Assembly: GCA_029007785.1 (NCBI GenBank)
Contig: JAQXIM010000102.1
Location: 1 to 64,000, forward strand
DNA length: 64,000 nt
Direction of reading: 5' to 3'
Origin: Clostridiales bacterium
GTDB lineage: Bacteria > Bacillota > Clostridia > Lachnospirales > Lachnospiraceae
Numbering within the stretch: position 1 is the first letter of the stretch; each line of letters begins with the position of its first letter. Made by a program: the position numbers and the translations under genes. Below the pieces are notes generated by a model that was not told where the DNA came from, did not search any database, and was given only the letters and a program-made list of their open reading frames with translations. This document shows, piece by piece, positions 34,529-41,866 of this stretch.

Positions 34529-34552
34529 ATAAATCCCTCCTACTCGTATTTT

Positions 34553-34581
34553 ATTATACCACGCCGCCGTTTTAATGTAAA
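34553..34581 (-). promoter_or_regulatory. Promoter of the inserted gene
   Basis: On the minus strand TTTACA (34581-34576) and a perfect TATAAT (34558-34553) with 17 bases between them. Confidence 0.75.
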
Positions 34582-34614
34582 TTTTTTTCAACACTAATGT
34601 GTCCTATATTGACA

Positions 34615-34749
34615 GCAGCAGAGGGTCAGGTTTTTGGTATAGGCTGTAAAATATTCACCATTGCCGGACCGGTTATTCTGTATGGTGTATTCACAAGCTG
34701 GGTTTTAGGCATCATATGTTGGGTGCTGAAGATGTGCGGAGTTGTATGA
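34615..34749 (+). pseudogene. Truncated duplicate of the spoVAC 3' end
   Basis: Bases 34620-34703 equal 33306-33389 of spoVAC with one mismatch in 84. Beyond that point both continue in frame as homologous but clearly diverged C-termini (ending KIMGIVG in the intact gene and KMCGVV here), each with its own stop. The 5' two-thirds of the gene is missing. This looks like the original or an allelic 3' end left behind when a cassette joined spoVAC, rather than a simple recent tandem duplication. Confidence 0.88.
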
Positions 34750-35044
34750 AAAAATGGGAGAAAGACCTTTTTTAAAAGTGGGAGAATAATGAAAACAGGA
34801 TTGGAATAAAAAAGTACAAAAAAGTGGAGACACGTTTATAAAATTAAACCGGATCAGGCAGACGGCTTAAAGATAATTAGAGAGAAAACGAAAAAAATAT
34901 TATTTTGAAAAAAAACAAAAAAGAAAATTGACGGAATTTGTAAAGTAATATGCCAAATTACAATAAAGTAACACATAATAAATGATAAAAATACTTGCGA
35001 AAACCTTCCATTTTGAGTAAATTATATTAATGGGAGGAGAAGCA
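34750..35044. other. A/T-rich spacer before the AraC regulator
   Basis: No ORF of note and no remnant of spoVAD was seen. A possible promoter, TTGCGA (34995-35000) and TAAATT (35018-35023) at 17-bp spacing, lies directly before the ribosome site. Confidence 0.4.
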
Positions 35045-37333
35045 ATGGAGAAGAAAAAGAAGAAAAGAAGTTTTTTGTCTTTTTTGCGTTTTAATAGTAT
35101 TTATCTAAAAACCCTGCTGATTCTATCCGCATTGATTTTTGTTGTTGGAATCACTTTTTTTGGGATCATGGGGCATTATTATCAGCAGCAATATGTGGAG
35201 GAGTATTTTTCCGGTTGTGGAGTGAGCCTGTCTTCCATAAGCAATAGTTTTGATACTTTTTGCAGAGAATCGGATCTGCGGTTTCAGGATTTATTCAAGC
35301 AGGAAGAATGCAACGAGGTCATCATCAGGGGCGAAACCTACCAGAGCGAAAATGCTTTCCGTGTGGTTCGTGAATTAGGCGAAATCGCAGAGGGGGAAAA
35401 GTGGATTAGTCAGATCAACATCTATGTAGCAGCGAATCATAGTGTCCTTTCATCGGACAAGTCCATAACGGATGCCAGTGAATGGATTGCTTCTGATCCG
35501 AGCAGTTCGTGGGAATCAGATATTCAAAATATGGGAAAAAAGGGGAAACTTCTTTATCGTAATGGAAATCTGTATTGGGTCCGTACACTTCCGGAGAAAA
35601 AGAATCTGTCCATTTTTTGGGTGCGGTTTGATAAGGAAGCCTTGATGAATGATCTGGCGAATGACTGGAAAGGTCATCCGGTGACTCTTTATCTGAACGG
35701 AGAAGTCCTTTTATCTCAATTGGAGAATCCTCAGCCGGAAAATGATTTGATGACCACAGATAAACATTCGCTGAATGAAGAAACCATACTATATTATAGG
35801 CCCGATGGCGGATATTATCTGAAATACAGTTCCGGTTACACGAACCTTGATTACATTATTAGTGTAGACAAGGGGGAAGTGGGAATGGTGACGAAGCAGA
35901 TGCTTCTTTTGCTGGCTCCCATTCTCCTTGTTATGATTTTATTGGTGGGAGTGGTGGCTTTTCTGCTGGTTCGTACTGTCTATCGTCCCATACATGGAAT
36001 TCTTCGGCAGCTCATGGCAGGACGAGATCTGGAAGAACTGTCGGAAGAGAAGACACATATCAATACAGAATTGGATTTAATGGCATACCTGAAAGAAGAA
36101 AATGAAAAGGGAAAGAACTCTCTTCATGAAATGCTGAGAGAAGTCAGCAGTGCTGTGACGGAGCAGATTTTTACGGAAATGCTCCATCAGGAAAGCTCAG
36201 ATATGGAGCGTAATCTGGATCTGCTTCAGCAGATCGATTCCCCTTTTCTGAAAGCAGATAAATTTCAGGTGGATATTGTTTATTTGATTTCCGGATCGAA
36301 GAATAACAATGGACTGGAATTGGAAGATATTCTTGTAGGAGAAGGAATTCGCCGCCGTGTTATTTCATTTTGGCGGAAGAAAAATGTGTGCGTCTGTGCC
36401 AAAGAAGACAAACAAAACCAGGAAACCTTTGTTTTGGGCTTTTCCGATCAGGTTTCTTCCGGCCAGATCAAGCAGTGGCATGATGAAATAGATCAGATGC
36501 TGGAGGAGGAAAGCAAAGATCTGAATGGCCGTTTGAAGTTTGGAAGCAGCAGACTTCGTACGGATCTGGACCAATTAAAATCGGCTTATGATGAAGCCGA
36601 AAAGATGCTTCGGGAACGCATGTATTATCAGATGAGGGGAGAAGACTTTTCTGAGATTTCCTTGATGGTGGAAACCCAGATGGAAAAGATTCTGAATCAG
36701 ATTTGTACCGATAAAGAGGAAGGAATGGAAGCCTACGGGCACCTTCTGGAGATGGTGGAAGATCACAAAGACATTGCCGTTTCCTGTTATCTGAAAATCA
36801 TCGATCGGTATCTGGAAAAAATGATTCGTATGTGTATTGAGTGTCCGGAATCTCTTCGAAGAAAACGTCATATTCTGGAAGCCAATACCAGTTCTCTTCA
36901 GGATTATGATGTACGGAGACAGCAGATTCGAGATTTTGGAGAAGAGGCAGCCGAACTGATTCACAAAGCAGCAGGAAAGAACCAATATCTTTATGTAGAA
37001 TCAGCAAAGAAGTACATAGAAGATCATTACGATGATGGCAATCTGTCTCTTCAGTTGGTCAGCGAAAGCTGTGGTGTCAGCTCCAGTTATCTTTCGCGTC
37101 TGTTTGCAAATTATGCATCTATGGGATTTCTCGATTATCTGAATCAATTCCGTTCCCATCAGGCTGCTCTGCTTCTGGAAAATACAGATTATACAGTGGC
37201 AGATATCGGATTTAAGACCGGATTTACCACACCTCAGAATTTTTCACGTGTTTTTCGCCGTTGTATGGGGGAAACGCCCGGACAGTATCGATTGAGAAAA
37301 CGGGAAGGGAAAAATGAAGAACCCCAGGAATAG
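35045..37333 (+). CDS. Membrane-bound AraC family regulator with extracytoplasmic sensor
   Basis: A 762-aa protein: a basic start, membrane helix at about 20-42, an extracytoplasmic region of about 230 residues that resembles Cache-type sensors in layout, a second helix near 280-305 (LLLLAPILLVMILLVGVVAFLL), a HAMP-like join, a cytoplasmic middle region, and two AraC helix-turn-helix motifs at the C-terminus (LSLQLVSESCGVSSSYLSRLF; VADIGFKTGFTTPQNFSRVF). It senses and binds DNA in one chain, without a kinase. GGGAGGAG lies five bases before ATG 35045. The next gene, which starts 49 bases on, encodes a TRAP-type binding lipoprotein, a plausible ligand-presenting partner. Confidence 0.87.
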   Translation: MEKKKKKRSFLSFLRFNSIYLKTLLILSALIFVVGITFFGIMGHYYQQQYVEEYFSGCGVSLSSISNSFDTFCRESDLRFQDLFKQEECNEVIIRGETYQSENAFRVVRELGEIAEGEKWISQINIYVAANHSVLSSDKSITDASEWIASDPSSSWESDIQNMGKKGKLLYRNGNLYWVRTLPEKKNLSIFWVRFDKEALMNDLANDWKGHPVTLYLNGEVLLSQLENPQPENDLMTTDKHSLNEETILYYRPDGGYYLKYSSGYTNLDYIISVDKGEVGMVTKQMLLLLAPILLVMILLVGVVAFLLVRTVYRPIHGILRQLMAGRDLEELSEEKTHINTELDLMAYLKEENEKGKNSLHEMLREVSSAVTEQIFTEMLHQESSDMERNLDLLQQIDSPFLKADKFQVDIVYLISGSKNNNGLELEDILVGEGIRRRVISFWRKKNVCVCAKEDKQNQETFVLGFSDQVSSGQIKQWHDEIDQMLEEESKDLNGRLKFGSSRLRTDLDQLKSAYDEAEKMLRERMYYQMRGEDFSEISLMVETQMEKILNQICTDKEEGMEAYGHLLEMVEDHKDIAVSCYLKIIDRYLEKMIRMCIECPESLRRKRHILEANTSSLQDYDVRRQQIRDFGEEAAELIHKAAGKNQYLYVESAKKYIEDHYDDGNLSLQLVSESCGVSSSYLSRLFANYASMGFLDYLNQFRSHQAALLLENTDYTVADIGFKTGFTTPQNFSRVFRRCMGETPGQYRLRKREGKNEEPQE

Positions 37334-37382
37334 CCTGACAGGATTCCTGGAAATGGGATGTGCGATAAAAGGAGAAGATAAA

Positions 37383-38522
37383 ATGAGGAGAATTGGATCA
37401 GTATGGGGGGATTTCCAAAGGAAGAGGAGTCCGGAGAGAAAAGGGGGATGCAGAGAAAACCCGCATGGAAAGGGAAGGCTCTGTGCAGTGTTTCTGGTAA
37501 TTTGTTCTCTTCTTTCTGGCATCGTGGGGTGTTCCGGTCAGACGACCTTTTCTGTATATGAACCGAAAGAAACGGAAGAGATTCAGGAGGAATCTATTAC
37601 CATTCTCTGCTCTCTGCCGGATCTGGAAGGAGGTCTTTGTGATCTGACTGCCCGGAAAATGAAGGAAGTGCTGGAAGAGGTTTCTCATGGTAAGATGAAA
37701 ATGAGTATCTATTCCAATAATGCGCTGGGAACAATTCAGGGTGGAGAACGTTCCCTGAAAGAGGGAACGGTGGAGCTTCGGATTTCCGGAACCGGCAGCA
37801 CTGTTTCCCGGATTCTTTGCTGGATGCCTTCGATTGTTGACATGACTCCGGAAGAGATGGATGATAGAATGGAAGAGGGCCAGCCCTGGAGACAGATGCT
37901 GAATGAAGAAATGGAAAAAGAATCCATTATTGTTTTGGGAGTCTGCAAACCGCGGTATCGGGTATTTACCAGTAAAACCAGGGTTGATTCGATCGATGAT
38001 TTCGAAGGACTGCATATGCGTCTGCTGGGATCCGGTGTGGGATCCGTTTACTGGGAAAATCTGGGAACGGAAATTATAACCTGTGATATTCAGGATTTAT
38101 ATCTTTATCTTCAGCAGAATGTTCTTGACAGTCAGGAAAATACTCTCGAAAATATTGTAGGTTACCGTTTATATGAACAACAGCAGTATGTCGTCGATAC
38201 CAATCACACGTTTGATCTTGATTTTCTTATGATCAATCGTGATTTCTATCAGGGCTTGAGTGAAGAGGAGAGAGGCTGGATTGATGAGGCAGCGGCAGCA
38301 GCTTTGGAATATAACAGAGAGGAAGCCGATGAATTATATGAAGAGCAGCGGCAGGAGCTGTTGGCTTCCGGTTGTGAAGAAATCATTCTGTCATCCTCAG
38401 AGAAACAGGCTTTGCGAGAAAAACAAAAGAATATTGTTTTGCAGGAATTAGGAAAAAGCTTCGGGGTAAAGGCGGTAAATGAAATCCTCCGGGAGTTGAA
38501 TATGGAGGTTCCCGTGGAATAA
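37383..38522 (+). CDS. TRAP-type (DctP family) substrate-binding lipoprotein, orphan
   Basis: A 379-aa exported protein. A long basic N-region of about 30 residues, then a hydrophobic stretch ending SGIVGC, a good lipobox. The mature part follows DctP: ITILCSLPDLEGG, NNALGTIQGGERSLKEGTVEL, RVDSIDDFEGLHMRLLG and a late YLYLQQNVLDSQENTLENI, the family's ligand-binding motif. No DctQ or DctM permease gene is near. The ATG at 37383 has GGAG eight bases upstream; an earlier ATG at 37314 overlaps the regulator gene. It probably feeds the membrane AraC regulator upstream or serves a distant transporter. Confidence 0.85.
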   Translation: MRRIGSVWGDFQRKRSPERKGGCRENPHGKGRLCAVFLVICSLLSGIVGCSGQTTFSVYEPKETEEIQEESITILCSLPDLEGGLCDLTARKMKEVLEEVSHGKMKMSIYSNNALGTIQGGERSLKEGTVELRISGTGSTVSRILCWMPSIVDMTPEEMDDRMEEGQPWRQMLNEEMEKESIIVLGVCKPRYRVFTSKTRVDSIDDFEGLHMRLLGSGVGSVYWENLGTEIITCDIQDLYLYLQQNVLDSQENTLENIVGYRLYEQQQYVVDTNHTFDLDFLMINRDFYQGLSEEERGWIDEAAAAALEYNREEADELYEEQRQELLASGCEEIILSSSEKQALREKQKNIVLQELGKSFGVKAVNEILRELNMEVPVE

Positions 38523-38569
38523 CATGAGCCAAGTGACAAATGGACATAAAAATGCATGCTTGCATCGAC

Positions 38570-38596
38570 TTTGAGAGTGCGAAGCACGAAAAAATC
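38570..38596. repeat. Dispersed intergenic motif, copy 2
   Basis: A 27-base word with the core GAGAGTGCGAAGCACGAAAA, flanked by CATCGA/TCGATG as a hairpin. A similar word (GAGAGTGTGAAGCGCAGAAA) stands at 1423-1449. Probably a dispersed intergenic repeat of this genome. Confidence 0.4.
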
Positions 38597-38610
38597 GATG
38601 AAGGGCTCTT

Positions 38611-38645
38611 TTGTCTGACAGCTCATGACATGAGTCACCAGACAA
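38611..38645. repeat. Imperfect palindrome
   Basis: TTGTCTG and CAGACAA flank the perfect inner palindrome CTCATGACATGAG. Could be a terminator core without U tract or an operator. Confidence 0.45.
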
Positions 38646-38670
38646 ACATGATGATATGAGTCAGATACAT

Positions 38671-38716
38671 GGAAGAAGCATAGAGTCGAGGAATCCGATT
38701 CGGCTTCTTCCTTTTG
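38671..38716 (+). terminator. Terminator before nth
   Basis: GGAAGAAGC pairs with GCTTCTTCC, with an inner GAATC/GATTC pair, followed by TTTTG. Confidence 0.75.
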
Positions 38717-38765
38717 ACTATATCTGGAAAGAACGAGAGATTTTTTGAAGGAAAGGAACAAAACA

Positions 38766-39401
38766 ATGACGAAGCAGGAATTAACCTTAGAAGTAATCCG
38801 TCGTTTAAAGGGGGAATATCCGGATGCCGATTGTACTCTGGAATATGATCAGGCCTGGAAATTGCTTGTCAGTGTCCGTCTGGCTGCCCAGTGTACGGAT
38901 GCCAGAGTCAATGTGGTGGTGGAAAAACTATATGATAAATATCCCAGTGTCCAGGCGTTGGCCGATGCCGGTGTGGAAGAAATTGAGGAAATTGTAAAGC
39001 CTTGCGGACTGGGTCACAGTAAAGCGAGAGATATTCAGGGATGCATGAGAAAACTCCGGGATGAATACGATGGAAATGTTCCCAGAGATTTCAAAAAACT
39101 CCTGGATCTTCCCGGTGTAGGACGTAAAAGTGCAAACCTGATTATGGGCGATGTCTTCGGAGAACCGGCGATTGTCACCGATACCCATTGCATCCGTCTG
39201 ACCAATCGAATTGGAATTGTCGATGGAATCAAAGATCCGAAAAAAGTGGAGATGGAACTCTGGAAAGTGGTTCCGCCGGAGGAGGGAAGCTCTTTTTGTC
39301 ATCGTCTTGTCTATCATGGAAGGGAGGTATGCACAGCAAGAACTCATCCCTATTGTGACCGCTGCTGTCTGGAGGATATTTGCGGCAAACAAGGTGTATA
39401 A
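38766..39401 (+). CDS. nth: Endonuclease III
   Basis: A 211-aa DNA glycosylase/AP lyase of base-excision repair. The helix-hairpin-helix LLDLPGVGRKSANLI contains the catalytic Lys, the catalytic Asp is in VTDTHCIRL, and the 4Fe-4S cluster ligands are spaced C-x6-C-x2-C-x5-C in the last 25 residues. ATG 38766 follows AAGGAAAGGAAC; a TTG start seven codons earlier is less likely. Length is normal. Confidence 0.96.
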   Translation: MTKQELTLEVIRRLKGEYPDADCTLEYDQAWKLLVSVRLAAQCTDARVNVVVEKLYDKYPSVQALADAGVEEIEEIVKPCGLGHSKARDIQGCMRKLRDEYDGNVPRDFKKLLDLPGVGRKSANLIMGDVFGEPAIVTDTHCIRLTNRIGIVDGIKDPKKVEMELWKVVPPEEGSSFCHRLVYHGREVCTARTHPYCDRCCLEDICGKQGV

Positions 39402-39466
39402 GAATGGAGTACTTATCAAATGATAGGAATCGGAAAATGAAGAGTGGACTGCTTGAAAAAGAGATT

Positions 39467-39877
39467 TCAGATCATTTCATGGAGAGAAAAGTCAGGATCA
39501 TGGAGAGAAAAATCAGGATCCTGTTTGTATAAGAAAGAATTCTCTGTATCCTGGGAGGAAAAACGACGGCAGAGACAGTATTCGTATTGAAGCTGCCGGA
39601 CAATGGACTCTTGTCCGGTGTTGTCCAATGCACGGAAAAGACGAATCAGCTGCTGTTCTTTTGGGTTCAGACAGATCTTTTCTTCAGAGAGACCCAGAAG
39701 ATAATCCATACTGACCTGAGTCAGGGATGCAAACCGGATTAAAATGTCATAAGGAGGCTCTCGAAGACCTCGCTCATAGAGGCCGTAGGCCTGGCGGGAA
39801 ATATGGAGACAGGCGGCCATTTGTTCCTGAGAAAAATATAGTTTTTGCCGCAGTTCTTTCATTCGCAAAATAGTCAT
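39467..39877 (-). CDS. XRE family transcriptional regulator
   Basis: A 136-aa DNA-binding protein. The helix-turn-helix spans about residues 14-45 (FSQEQMAACLHISRQAYGLYERG), followed by LIRFASLTQVSMDYLLGLSEE, the usual XRE layout. The ATG at 39877 has AGGA upstream; the frame continues to 40003 but without a supporting site. The C-terminus carries a seven-residue duplication (DPDFSLH repeated) that comes from a 21-bp tandem duplication at 39475-39518. It is transcribed divergently from purA and might control it, which is not shown. Confidence 0.8.
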   Translation of the reverse strand: MTILRMKELRQKLYFSQEQMAACLHISRQAYGLYERGLREPPYDILIRFASLTQVSMDYLLGLSEEKICLNPKEQQLIRLFRALDNTGQESIVRQLQYEYCLCRRFSSQDTENSFLYKQDPDFSLHDPDFSLHEMI

Positions 39878-40044
39878 AGTGCAGGTATCCTGTTTTTGTT
39901 TTAATGGAAATGAGAAAAGAGTATCTGTATGTGTAATACCATTATACAGGGCCAGGGTCTCTTGATCCACAAACAGATTGTGAGAAAAATCCGGTACAAA
40001 CATGGACGGATGGGTGATTGACGGGAGAAGATCAAAGAAACCTA

Positions 40045-40073
40045 TTGATTTTTCGACGGATTTCGTTTATATT
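40045..40073 (+). promoter_or_regulatory. Promoter of purA
   Basis: TTGATT and TATATT separated by 17 bases, with about 105 nt of leader before purA. Confidence 0.6.
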
Positions 40074-40185
40074 AGTTGCGATGTTATGCATTTCTTTACA
40101 GTATAGATTTTTATTTATTCTTTTTCTGAGTTGGAAGGAATGAAAAGAATCAGGATACTTTGCAAGGAATTCAGGAGGAAATAAA

Positions 40186-41460
40186 ATGGTAAGAGCGATC
40201 GTTGGAGCCAATTGGGGCGACGAAGGGAAAGGCAAAATTACCGACATGCTTGCGAAAGAATCGGATATTGTAATCCGTTTCCAGGGTGGAAGCAATGCCG
40301 GACACACGATTATTAATAACTACGGAAGATTTGCGCTGCATCTTCTTCCTTCCGGTGTATTTTATGATCATATCACCAGCATTATCGGAAATGGAGTTGC
40401 CTTGAATATTCCGTATCTGATGAAAGAAGTGAAATCTCTGACGGAAGCCGGTGTTCCCATGCCGAAGATTCTCGTTTCTGACCGTGCACAGATTTTGATG
40501 CCTTATCATGTTCTTTTTGACGAGTATGAAGAGGAACGACTTGCCGGCAAATCCTTTGGATCCACCAAATCCGGTATTGCTCCGTTCTATTCGGATAAAT
40601 ATGCAAAGATTGGTATTCAGGTAAGTGAACTTTTTAATGATGAGATTTTGGAAGAGCGTGTAGAGAAAATCTGCACTCTGAAGAATGTAATGCTGGAGCA
40701 TCTGTATCACAAACCTCTTCTTGTGAAGGAAGAGCTGATGGAAGAGCTTCATATGTATCGTGATATGGTTCGTCCTTATGTATGTGATGTATCTGCTTAT
40801 CTGGACAAAGCACTTAAAGAAGGAAAGAATATTCTGCTGGAAGGTCAGCTTGGTTCCATGAAGGATCCGGATCATGGCATTTATCCCATGGTAACCTCTT
40901 CATCTACTCTGGCTGCTTACGGAGCCATTGGTGCCGGAATTCCTCCCTATGAGATTAAGAATATTACGGTTGTCTGCAAAGCATACTCCAGTGCTGTAGG
41001 CGGAGGTGCTTTTGTCAGTGAGATTTTCGGCGATGAGGCAGAGGAGCTGAGAAAACGCGGCGGTGATAAGGGTGAATACGGTGCTACTACCGGAAGACCT
41101 CGTCGTGTCGGTTGGTTCGAATGTGTGGCCAGCCGTTATGGCTGTCGTGTTCAGGGAGCCACAGAAGTGGTTCTGACCATTGTGGACGCACTGGGCTATC
41201 TGGATGAGATTCCGATTTGTGTAGGTTATGAGGTAGACGGTGAAGTTCTGAAAGACTTCCCCACTACTGAGAAGCTGGATCGTGCAAAACCTGTCTGGGA
41301 TGTAATGCCCGGCTGGAAATGTGATATCCGCGGCATTAAGTCTTATGAAGAGCTGCCGGAAAACTGCCGGAAATATGTGGAACGCATCGAGACAGAACTG
41401 GGTGTTCCTGTGACCATGGTGTCGAACGGTCCGGGAAGAGATGAAATTATTAAGAGATAA
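40186..41460 (+). CDS. purA: Adenylosuccinate synthetase
   Basis: A 424-aa cytosolic enzyme joining IMP and aspartate with GTP hydrolysis in AMP synthesis. The N-terminal GANWGDEGKGKITD holds the P-loop and catalytic Asp; FQGGSNAGHTI follows with the catalytic His; TTGRPRRVGWF near residue 300 is the IMP/aspartate loop. GGAGG lies ahead of the ATG. It stands alone between a promoter and a terminator. Length is normal. Confidence 0.98.
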   Translation: MVRAIVGANWGDEGKGKITDMLAKESDIVIRFQGGSNAGHTIINNYGRFALHLLPSGVFYDHITSIIGNGVALNIPYLMKEVKSLTEAGVPMPKILVSDRAQILMPYHVLFDEYEEERLAGKSFGSTKSGIAPFYSDKYAKIGIQVSELFNDEILEERVEKICTLKNVMLEHLYHKPLLVKEELMEELHMYRDMVRPYVCDVSAYLDKALKEGKNILLEGQLGSMKDPDHGIYPMVTSSSTLAAYGAIGAGIPPYEIKNITVVCKAYSSAVGGGAFVSEIFGDEAEELRKRGGDKGEYGATTGRPRRVGWFECVASRYGCRVQGATEVVLTIVDALGYLDEIPICVGYEVDGEVLKDFPTTEKLDRAKPVWDVMPGWKCDIRGIKSYEELPENCRKYVERIETELGVPVTMVSNGPGRDEIIKR

Positions 41461-41475
41461 AAATACAGATTAAAG

Positions 41476-41516
41476 AAAAAAACTGCGGCGGAGCAACATC
41501 TGCCGCAGTTTTTTTA
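41476..41516 (+). terminator. Terminator after purA
   Basis: AAAAACTGCGGC pairs with GCCGCAGTTTTTTT around a loop of about 13 bases. Confidence 0.92.
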
Positions 41517-41757
41517 TCTGATTTCGGCAGATATTGTCAGAGGTGGGCTTATAAGGTTTTATAGTATGTATTCCGCATTTAAGAATAAAAATGGCTAAAA
41601 AAAACTCTGTATTTTGTGATGTGGGATGGAACAAGAAACTCTTTAAGGAATAGTTCAATGAAAAAAGGGAAAAGATAAAAAATTCACGATGTTGAGATAA
41701 AAAATTTCGATATTGTTAAAAAACGGAAATAAAATTTATAGTATTTTAATATTTTCA

Positions 41758-41786
41758 TTGACTCGGATAAAATATTATGTTATATT
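41758..41786 (+). promoter_or_regulatory. Strong promoter of the alanine symporter gene
   Basis: TTGACT and TATATT with 17 bases between them, in a very A/T-rich region. Start expected near 41793. The rest of the spacer 41517-41757 holds nothing recognised. Confidence 0.7.
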
Positions 41787-41795
41787 ATATTCCAA

Positions 41796-41821
41796 TAAGA
41801 TATTTACCAATAGGTAAATCT
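41796..41821 (+). promoter_or_regulatory. Inverted repeat at the transcription start
   Basis: ATTTACC-AATA-GGTAAAT with flanking AAGAT and CTTA, about ten bases after the -10 box. Position fits an operator or a 5'-end hairpin. Confidence 0.5.
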
Positions 41822-41866
41822 TAGGTGCAAGCGCGCGGCACCAGAAACGAAAAGGAGGAAAAAATT

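Noticed and set aside
34750-34790. Start of spoVAD after the spoVAC fragment
   Set aside because: The only frame starting at the fragment's stop is nine codons long and shows no SpoVAD sequence.
41517-41866. Glycine riboswitch before the alanine/glycine symporter
   Set aside because: No GGAGAG...GGCACC core was found; only an A/T-rich promoter region and a small dyad.
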